A stretch of DNA of 64,000 nt from Eledone cirrhosa (Eukaryota; Mollusca; Cephalopoda; Octopoda; Eledonidae), in the NCBI GenBank assembly GCA_964016885.1, contig OZ024747.1, positions 7,599,795 through 7,663,794 on the forward strand, given 5' to 3'. Positions 47,278 to 59,000 of this stretch are shown piece after piece. The translations under genes and the position numbers were made by a program. Numbering within the stretch: position 1 is the stretch's first letter; every line of letters starts with the position of its first letter. Under the pieces are notes generated by a model. It did not search any database. It worked only from the letters and a program-made list of their open reading frames with translations, and was not told the origin of the DNA.

Positions 47278-50200
47278 GTTTAACGTCCATGTTCCACGCT
47301 GATGCAGTCATAGTGCTATTTTGTATTTTCCAAGAATGTCTTGCTAATGTGGTTTCATATGATACAGGACTTAAGGAGTTAATTTAATCAACTATATTCA
47401 TTTCTTCGGAATTTGAAGCATTGTGCCTCTCTCGGTAATAATTCTAATTACAACTGTTGTTATTTCTCTTACAGAATGGTCATCCCATAATCTACCTACC
47501 TTTACATAAAAGTCATCTTGATTACATTATTGTCACCTGGATACTGTGGATTCATGATATGCGAGTGCCTTATGTGGCAGCTGGGGACAACCTGAACATC
47601 CCTATTTTGGGGTTTGTAACACCTTTCTTTGTTTTCTCTTATGACACATTGTAGTATAACTGTACTCTAATGACACATTGTCATATATCATTGTACTCTA
47701 GTGACCAGGATGACCTGGGGCTAAACAGTATATTTTCTATTCATAAAGCAATGTTTTCTCCCTTTACCCATTGTGGTATAGTTAACCTGGGAGTGGGATG
47801 GGACTCTAGGTGGTTGTATGACATGCTAGAAATATAGCAACCAAACCTGCCTCACAGTACGCTCAAGAGCAGTGTTTCCCAACCTTTTTCATGCTTGCAC
47901 GCCTAAAAAAATGTTCATTATGTTCTCGCACCCCTTAAAAATGTAATAATTTATTTTAGGATTAAGAAGACGAATTAATACTAAATTTGAGCAACAAATT
48001 TATATAATCTTAATTTTTTAATAATATGCAAACGAAGATGAAACATGGAAAAGAAAAAATATAACAAATTAAAATTTAAATAAATCCTAAAAAACAATTA
48101 AATTATCATTCATGTATGAAATTACTGGAATACTATCTCGCACCCCTGGTTGGGAAACCCTGCCCTAGAGAAAGGAAAAGCTGCATTAGATAATATTCTC
48201 TAAAAACACGGGGTGGTCACGACTGGAATGATCTTTGATCCTAGGGTTAAATAACAGCTACCATTTTGGTTGTTGTGTTATTTTAATTTGGCATTTGTTG
48301 AACAATAGTGTTATTAGTAATAGGTTTCCAATAAGTTAATCACTGGTTCACTACGAACATTTTTTTCTTGACAATATTTATATCTTTCTATACATCAGCA
48401 AGTTCTATGTACATACACTCATACACACACACACACATGTATATATGAGTCACTTCCACACAGTTTTTATCTACTACATTCTGCTCGTATGGAATTAGTC
48501 AGCTGCGGTTATATAGTAGAAAGCTTATGGTGCTGTACAATGAGATTGAACTTTAAACCACACGGTTGCCAAACAGATATTTTTAAAATGTGCTAGTGCC
48601 TATGTCCTCATTGAAATACAAGTTTTCATCCATTACCCACATTTTTACACTATTTCTTATTTTGCATTTCAGGCCGGTATTAAGGGCTCTAGGAGGATTC
48701 TTTATCCGAAGACGGTTGGACACAAATGGCAAGAGAGATCTAGTCTACAGATCAGTCTTACAATCAGTAAATAAATTCTTTTACATCTATAGTAAATGTT
48801 TTTATGTCTCTCTAGTAAATTCTTTAACATCACTACTTTGAAAACTATATTTGAAGAGGTTTTTAATTATTTGGATGTCTATACGTCCTGTTATTATTAA
48901 ACTATTTTATTTAGTCAAAGTTATGGTAAAATCTTCTAATTTAATTATATATATATATATATAACTGTACTCTTTGCTTTTTGAGTCTCATCTTTCTATT
49001 TCGTTCATGCTCATAGTACATGGAAGAACTTCTCCAAGAAGGCCAGTCTTTGGAATTCTTTATAGAAGGAGGAAGAAGTCGGAGTGGCAAAGCTCTCTAT
49101 CCGAAAGGTGGTCTATTGTCAGTTATAGTAGACACCTTTCTACAAGGTCAGTATTACACTTCATGATATTTTCTCACATTTTATTATCACACTCCAACCT
49201 CTAGCCTGCAGATGTCTTGTCTCTTCTCTCTGCCATTTCTGTCACTATTCAATTCTCTCATTACCTTTATTGTGTCAAACTAAAAAAAAAAGTCTAAAGT
49301 CTGTCTTGAGCCCGGAGGCCTGTGAAAGCCATGGGCACAGCCTTTTTTCCATACCAAATTATTATAAAAGTAAAAGGGGACTTGATCAGGTGACATCAGC
49401 ATTCAACTTGACATTCTAATGACTCTGCCAGTTCGCCATCCTCTGTTGGTGTTTACAATGCCCTAATAACTAATACAAATTATCTATTATATCTAAATAA
49501 TTCAAAATTTGTTCATTTTGTTTATTTTCAGGTTCTATACAAGATGCCTACATTGTACCAATCACTATTAGCTATGAGAAGTTGGTGGAGGGGAATTTTG
49601 TAGAAGAACAAATGGTAAGATGACATTTTGTTTTAGATTTTTACTATAGGTGGCTTAGGTCGTTTGTTTTACACTAGGTCAGCTCTTATCTAGCAGAATT
49701 TTGATCAAAAATATTCTTGCTATGCCAATTCCATCTAGTTTTCAGATAGTACCTAATGAATCCTTTCGATTTTTTAAAGAATATCTATCCAAGATCACCC
49801 CCACCTCTCTCACATCACCTGTCAAACCCCACCACAATTGCCAAACACACATGGCATACTTTCTCACCCCTTTTTCCCCTCACTCTCTTGATACTTATGA
49901 TATACTTGTTATCTTCCCTTCTCACCCACCTATTGTCACTCACTCACCCCTGATGTCCTTCTTACTTCCTGTCACACTTGGGAGATGTCATCGCCCCTCC
50001 ATAGAGTAGAGAAGGCGCTTCTGTCAAGTCAATGACCAACAACCTCCCTTGTGCTGGTGCCACGATAAAATGCACCCAGTATACTTTGTAAGGTGGTTGG
50101 TGTTAGAAAAGGCATCCAGCCATAGAAACCATACGAAAAAGGTCTGAGAAGACTCTTCAGTTGTGTCTAGTGCCTGACAATGTACTGTTGCTATGATAAA

Positions 50201-53200
50201 ACGCATCCAGAACACTCTGTAAAGTGCAGTAATATATGTAAGAGAGATGTAGCCCCTGGCCCATCTGAGAAGTACTGATTTGCTCTGTGACAACCCATCC
50301 AACCCTTGCCTGCAGAAGAAAAATATATTTTATTATTATCTTTTATTATGTTGTTCTACACATTGCTTAATTATTTAATATATATTTCCACAGGGCTTAC
50401 CAAAGCAGAAAGAAAGTATATGGGGCACAATCAGAGCATTGATTCATGTGTTTTGTGGTGATTATGGCAATATAAGGGTTGAATTCCCCCAACCATTTTC
50501 TTTAAAGGTAACTATCCGTCTTCTATTACATATCTCACAATGCTTCATATTCATCATCATTATCATCATTTAACGTCTATCTTCCACGCTAGCATAAATT
50601 ATTTTAAAACAAATATACCAGCTTGCCCATTTCTAGCAAGGGAAAATGGATGAAGCAATAATGGGAGGAAGCAATATAGATCTCATTATCATCATTTACT
50701 TTTCAATGCTGGCAAAATTTGGACAAGTCATCATGGACTGAGTCAGTTCTTATTTGAAGTTACTAATCTCCTTAACAAGTCGGGGACCACGTCTTATTCG
50801 TGCATTCCATGATGGACTAAGTGTTGTGCTCTGTTCAGTATCTTTTCCCTGTGTTCTTCAAGATTATAAATCCTAGTGGGGTTGATTCTTTGCTTTTACC
50901 ACGCTAGCATGGGTTAGACGGGTTGTCCTGTTGTGGGCAGTGTCCGGTTGGCTGACCTTGTCTTGCTCATACGGGAACTGATTCTGGCTTGATTTCTACA
51001 GCTGGATGCCCTTCCTAACACCAACCTCATTTACAGGGTGGGCTGGGTGCTTTTTTTCCGTGGCGCCTACATGTCCACTTTACAGTGTGGGCTGGGTGCT
51101 TTTTTGCCATGGCACGACCACTTATAGAAACCTTTTTACTGGCTCACCCCTCTCTCTGTAACAATGATCCCCCCTATCATCACCCTTTGTAGAAATATAT
51201 GGCTTTTGTTTGAATGTGCAGAACCTTAATTTCTTTTACTTTATCTACTTCAGGAATTTATAGAATATTACAACATTGACAATAATATTGTGATGCCGAA
51301 CCTGTTGCCAAATTTGACACCTTCTGTTAATGGTATCTCTCCATCATCTATGTCCAGCAGTCTGTCAAGTAGCACCTCACTTTGCATGCTCAATGTGAGC
51401 AAAGAGGCCAGAGATTTGGTACAGAGCTTGGCAGAACATATAGTTTATAGTGAGTATTGCACTTTCTCTCTTTCTTTTGTCTGTCTGAACTGCTAAAGTG
51501 TAGAGGAGAGGCCACAATATACATCCTTACAACCATCTGCAACAAGATCTGGCTGACTGGCGAATGGCCAACATCATGGACTCAGTCACTGTTTAGAGTG
51601 CTTCCTTGAACTATGCCAGAACTATTGTACCATGAGCAAGATCAGCCATGCAAGCAAGGTAATGCTCAGGGTCATCATGAATAGATTGAAATCACAGCTC
51701 CTGAAAATATGACATTAACTTCATGTGCAAATCAGGTGGGAACTAAAACACATCCCTCTATCACCCCAGAAGAGATACAGAGATCAGCTCAACTACAGAC
51801 TTAAATAGTGCAAGAAACTCCAGTCCCAATGGGAAGAACTAGCAAAAGATTGTATTGGCTGGCTTTCAACTATAGCAAATGGTATAAAAACTAGACAAGC
51901 AAACCAACTACAAGATTTGAACAGATGAAAAATGGTGTACACTACCAAAAACCATCAGCAACTGTCAACCAGCATGTACAAGAACACGTATGTCTCAAAC
52001 TGGCTTCTTGCATGCACATACATGCTCGCTATTGGATGACACTATTAAGAGAGTCATTAGTAACAATGACCAGCTAAGACAAAGATATATTTATATGTGT
52101 ATGCATGTGATGATCATCATTTTATGCCTGTTTTCTATGTTGGCAAGGGTTGGATGGGTTGTCACAGTCTGTGACTATACTGGTGGAGGAACCACATCTC
52201 TAGAGTTAAGGCAGCTGTAGTGGGCAGAGTGTAAGTAAAAGTAAATAGGTTTGAAGTCTCTGCAGTGAGATATCAAGGAAGAATCAAGCTCTGGCCATTA
52301 TGATTATACTCCGAGTTAATCGATATTGAAATGATTGTAATATGCTAATAAAGTTTATATACATGATGTTACAATGACTCCAATCCTACTTACTTTGATT
52401 TACACTCTGCACACTACAGTTGCCTCGGGAATAGAACCCAATGAGATGGACCATAACAGCATCGAGTGCTTAGACTGGTTAACCACCTGTAGCTGTAGTT
52501 ACACACTCACCTAACACACACACATACACATATATATATATATATCATTCATCATCATCATTTCATTTTACGTCTGCTTTTCCCTGCTTGGGACGGAAAC
52601 TGATGCTGGCTTGATTTCTACAGCTGAGTAAACTGGAGCAATGTGAAATAAAGTGTCTTGCTCAAGGAAACAACACATCACCCGGTCTGAGAATTGAACT
52701 CACAACCTTTCGATTGCAAGGCCAATGCTCTAACCACTAAGCCATGTGCCTCCATATATATATATTAAAAAGGCTTTTCTCTGACAATTTACTCTCTTAA
52801 TACCTACAGCAAGTATTTTTAGATGACATGTCTGGTGTGTATTTATATATGGAATAAGTCTTTTCTCATCTTTCCACAGGTTCTGTATGCAGTTCAGTAA
52901 TGATGAGTACCAATATCTTGGCATTTTTGCTCTTGACAAAATACCGTCAGGTAGGTCACATACCACTTCTACTAAAAATCAAGGTAACCTCTACATGATC
53001 GTTCTAACTGCTAGAAATAACAGTCAAATATTGTGGTTAGTTATTTTGCCAATGTTAGCAATCCTTGTTACTATGACTCTTGTGATTATTGTTTTAGGGT
53101 TGTTTAACCCCAGGTCAGTCCTCATCAAGCAGACTTATGATCAAAGACATTCCAGCTATGACCGTTCTATTTTTTTCAGACTCATCCTTCTGGGTTTTTT

Positions 53201-56032
53201 TTATTAACCCTTTAGCAATTAAACCAGAATTCTCTCACCTTTTTCTGTTCCAACTGACTGTAACCAGCTGCTCATACTGACGTTAAGGTATTGTTCTCAT
53301 AGTAAATAACATCAAAATCTCGTAGATTAGATATTATGTGGGGTAATTATGTAAAATAAAGGCTTTACCTCAAAAATACAATAGTAAATATAGAGTAATG
53401 TAAATGCTAAAGGGTTAAGCTCATAGTGTGTTATTTGAAGGAGATTTTACTGCTATTTCTACCAGTTTGAAGGATCATATAGAGGCTCTCTCATTGATTT
53501 GTTTATTATTGCTTTGTTGTTGTTGTTGTTACTGATTTGTCTGTACCTTACTGCAGGGTGCCACTTTGAAAGAGCTTGCTGACAGTTTCAAAGAGCTGAC
53601 TGACCATGTAAAGAGCCGAAACCGGGATATTGGTTTTTCTGGAACATCAGAAGACATTGTGTTATATGCCGCCACCACGCTGGGACTCAATCTTGTTAAA
53701 AGGTAAATGATAACTCCTGAATAGCTAACATAGGTGGCAGCAGCAGCAATGGTGGTTGTTATTTATACACTTGCTATGACCCTTTCTCTCTTACTTCCTT
53801 CCCTCCCAACTAACTAGTTGAGATAAATACCACCTCAAATACTACTACAAATGCTAGGTAATGTATGAGCAAACAGTCACAACTCATCTAACCAATGCTA
53901 GTATGGAAAATGGATGTTAAACAGTGATGATGATGTATCTCAACCAAACTATTCAATATCAAGGAAATCTTTGTTTTATTCTCTCTTCATTTGTTTTTAA
54001 TGTTTGTATTTTGATCTTCAATATAAATCCTTTGCTCCATTTTGAATTTTCATCCAAGTATCTGAACTTTTTAAAATTATGTATCTTGTTGAAGAACAAT
54101 GGCCTGTAAGTATGTAGTTCCTGGAAACTGTTGTGTCAAGGCTGGCGTTTTCAATGTCTTCTGGTGATTCCAACACCGTTTCCAACATTAAGATGTGAGG
54201 ACTTTTCAGAGGTGACCCACAAACCTGGTCATTTTCTTCATTCCACCTCATACAAGAATGTAACTGGATGGCAGCAGGTCATTATTGCCACATAACCAAA
54301 ATATTTAGGAAATATCAGTCTTTTATTCTCTATATAGTGATTCTATATCATGGTTAAGGAGTAGGAGAGGGGGCTGGCCTTCAAGAAACATTTACAAAAT
54401 AAAATAAAATAATGAATTGGTGTATTTCCTCTAATTTAAAGAATTTTTTTTTGTTTTTTCTTCTAAATTTTCTTTGATGGTGGCAGGAGTTTTACCGAGA
54501 GTGGAGATATATATTTTAAACCTACAACCAGTCTCCCTTCAGTATTTTCTCTCAGTTACAACAGTGCTCCTGTAACAAATGTGTTTGCTATGGAAAGTGT
54601 TATTGGTAAGTTATTCTATTTTACTATTGTTTGTCATTCTAACATGTTATTATTCTGTGTTATCATTCCATGTTGTCATTCCGCCTTTTTATTATTCTTT
54701 TGTTATTCCACTCTTGTTATTCCATGTTATCATTCCCCCGTCCTGTTGTTCTGTGTTGTCATTGAATTCAGAATGTAAAAAGGCATAACTAAATAATTGC
54801 GATTCATAACATCAACTGCTCTACAGATTTGCCAATAAATATATAGGCAGGTGGACAAACCTCACATTGTCTGATGAGCCATGTTATGGCAAAACTAATA
54901 GTTGTATTGTAAACTGAAATATCCATTTATTACTAAAAAACATAGTTCTCTGCGAATTAGCATTAGGTTCTTCTTGGCTTCATATTGCTCTCAATTCCTA
55001 TATAGAATATGTATACAATCTGTTGAGCACAGGAAATTTGTTTTATAATATACAACACATTCTATTTCTTTATTCACAATAGACCTCTGAAATACAGAGA
55101 ATATTTTGAGTAGACAATGAAAGAGAGACAAATAAAATGAAAGATATACAAGGGGATGATATTATTGCTGTACTTAAATGTTCTCTCACTAATCTTCCAT
55201 TATTTTGTTCCCCATTTATTTTACATAGTTGGTGCATGTTTTTATATCGGAAACTTCAGCCTGTCTGATCTTGGTAACACAACGCAGAAGTTTGATGTCC
55301 CTATAAAGAGAGAGGAGCTGGAGGCAGCGGCACAGGTTCTTTGTCAGCTCTTCAAGTTTGAGTACATCTTCAGTCTGGTAAGTTCAGTTTTAATTGCTTA
55401 CTTGGAGAATCATGTAGCTACTCTTCATGGTTTGCTGAGTAGATAGGAAATAAGCATGGTGTTGTTTAACTCCAGATCAGCCATGATCTGAGTTGACTTA
55501 TGGTCAAAGATGTTCCAGTCATCACTATCCTGTCTTTTCCCAGACATTCAAGACCACATTATCTATTTGTACTCGGTAAGAAAGAAAAGATACACAAGTG
55601 TATGTCAAGTGGTGAGATTTGACTGGCCAGTGGAAGGAGACAGTGTGATCTTCAATCTGTGATTGATATAAACAGCTACTAAGGAATAATGGCTGGTGTT
55701 TTAGGATTTAACAGGTGTTGGGGTGTACAGTGATGCTGAGAATAAATGAAATTTTTGTTGCTTTTTTTCTCTTCCCAAACCTAACCTTGCCTCTGTTACT
55801 GTAATATTTGACAGAGTTGTATGCAGATTGATGACATTGTCACTGATGCCCTGGATGTGTTGGTCATTGAAGAGGTATTACGGCTACCAGCACAAGAGGT
55901 AAGGCAACCTTCTTGTCATTCTATTATACATTTGGTGTTTGTGTGCATAATAACATTATTAGTTTTAAAGTAAATTGGGTAGTCTAACCTATATAAGCAA
56001 AGAGAAACATATCTATGATGATAATGTGTGTG

Positions 56033-56063
<31 letters not shown>

Positions 56064-59000
56064 TATCATCATCACCGTTTTACGTCCGTTCTTCCATGCT
56101 AGCATGGGTTAGACGGGTTGTCCTGTTGTGGGCAGTGTCTGGTCGGCTGACCATGCCTTGCTCATACAGGAACTGATCTGGCTTGATTTCTACAGCTGGA
56201 TGCCCTTCCTAACACCAACCTCATTTACAGTGAGTGCTGGGTGCTTTTTCGTGGCGCCTACACGTCTACTTTACAGTGTGGGCTGGGTGCTTTTTTGCCG
56301 TGGCACCTCCACGACCACCTTGCGGTGGGGGGAGTGGGGGCATATTGTTTATATGCTTCAGCATGTACCCATGGGAGGTCGGGTACCCTGTATTACTGCG
56401 TGACGCCAGAAGTCACGGTCATGTGTCATTGACTTTGAGAGGTGTAGTTGGGTAAGGTCGGCTTTTATCACCTCATCCCAAGTCATCTTGGGTCTCCCCA
56501 CTCCGCGGTTTCCATCAACTTCTAGTGCTCTGCACCTTTTTATGCAGCTGTCATCCTTCATACGCATCACATGTCCATACCAGCATAACCGCCTCTCCTG
56601 CACGCAGCATTTGATTCCTCTTATGCTCAGTCTCTCTCTCAATTCCTTTATGCTTTGTCGTTCACGTATATTACTGTTACACATCCATCGGAGCATGCAG
56701 GCTTCGTTTCTCTCTAATCTACGTAAGTCTTCCACCTTCAGCGCCCAGGTCTCACTACCATGTAACATTGCTGTTCGGATACACGCATCATACAGTCTGC
56801 CTTTCATTCTGAGGGAGAAGCCTTTTGCAGATAGCAGTGGCAGTAGTTCCCTGAACTTCTTCCATCCCGTTCTTACCCTAGTTATTGTACTTTCTGAGCA
56901 CCCACCTCCGTTGCTAATTCGGTCACCTAGGTAGCAGAAGCTGTCTACTGTTTCTACAGGGCCCTCCCAGAGATTGGTGGTACTTGTTTCCTGTGGCTGT
57001 TTGCTTGCTGTTTCATGTGTGTGTGTACACATATATATATATATACATAGACCAAGCTAGGCAGAGGTTGTAAGAGCTGACCTTAAATCACTGAAACTTA
57101 CAGAGGTGATGACAAAGGATCGCAACATGTGGAGAGATGCTGTACTGAGAAGGACCCAACTAATCCATGCAAGCATGGAAAAGCGCCCATAAAACCGATG
57201 ATGATGATCCTGGTTTGGTGATTGTAGCAGCCTACAAAAGAAAAAGAACTCAATACTTATAAGAAAGTATTATATTACTTTGTTAACCGCCGAGGTTAGC
57301 TTTGCCTTTCATCCTTACAGGGTCGATAAAATAAAGTACCAGTAATACACTGGGGTTGATTTAATCGACTTTCCCCTCCCCTTGAAATTGCTGGCCTTGT
57401 GTCTATAGTGGAAACAATTATATTACTATGACGAATTTGCTTTATACCAAACACATGAAAACTGTAATTTATTTGAACATTTCAACATATCGAACATCAA
57501 GACTATGAAAGCTTAGACAAAACACAACTCTATTAAATACAGCAGAAGGTCTTCAGGGAAGAAACTCCCCTAAAGTGAGTGTTTCAGCCCTTAACTTCTT
57601 ACATTCTAAGGGGGCTGAGCTGCATCCAGGTCATGACACCTGGGTGCCCTTCTGCTGACATTTAGTCATTAATATTGAGATTACTAAAGGTGTAAACCAT
57701 TCATGAACAAGCTGTATGCCACATGTGGCCTGTTTGGCTTCCTGAATGGCATGTTTAATTACAAAATTACCTTGAATTGTTTAGTAGTACTTCCTAATTT
57801 ATAAGCCATTTATCATGTGGCCCACTGCTCAATGATGGTACATGTGGACTAGTTTAAACTCTCCCATTCTTCTGTTTTAGGTAGCCAACCGAAATTGCAA
57901 GAAAGGTATTGACATATTCTCCCTTGGAGACGAAGAAGATTTTATACAGTCTAATAACACTGTGATGGTATGTGTCTAAACTATCTTACCATATACTTAA
58001 TCTATTTTCCCTTGTATGAGTGACTGTGATAGTGGATGTCATGTCACAATACCATCTTGATGGTATGCACTGTTGTTTGTCTTCTTTGTCTCTAAATAAG
58101 AGCACTTCACATCATCGTTTTCTTCATCGTGAGTGTGTGTGTCTGTATGTGTGTGCCTGTAACTGTCTCTATCTAAAATAAAACACTCCACCACTGGTGA
58201 TGTCTGCTCAGTGTCAGAATCAACATGATAATACTTCTCTACTCACCTTCATTACCATCATTTTTACTGTCTATCTTCCAGGTTAACACTTCCAATGATG
58301 AATGTGTGGAAAAACTGAAGTTTTACCAACAAGTAATGTTGCCTGTGTGTGAAGCCTACTTGGTCACTGCAAACCACGTCAAAACACTTATGGATTCTGA
58401 CATGGAGGGTAAGTTATAATTTTTTTCACTTTTATTTTATGTATCATATGTAGACATCTTCGACTGTTATTGTTTTTCAAGCCACAGTTGTACAGACAAA
58501 CCTTTAACTGTAAATTTATCATAATTTTCTCACACATATCTGTGTGAGTGTTAATTAGGATTGTAAATTATAAGGTTCAGGGTACTACACATACATGCAT
58601 AGGTTTGAATATATATATATGTACATACATACATAGGCGAGTAGGGAGAAAGAAGTGTTGGGATGTACTGAATAACTTTTGATAAATAAAGCTGTGTTGT
58701 CTGAAGTAAGAAACCTTGTAATAGTATGGCTTGATTACAGAAATACATTGATTCCTCACTTCTGGTTGCTGAAGTCATGACATTTGACAAAAATACCTGA
58801 TGCCATAGTTACTGCCATTGAAAATCTTACAATGATTTGGTCAACAATCCTTACTCATGTAATAATTATCTTTGATTTTATAAATATTTCAAAAGGGAAT
58901 ATTCCATATATATTGGCACTATTAAACAATGATGATGATAGGCAATATAAGAAATATCTCTGTTATTAAATATCATCATCATCATCATCATCACGTTGAC

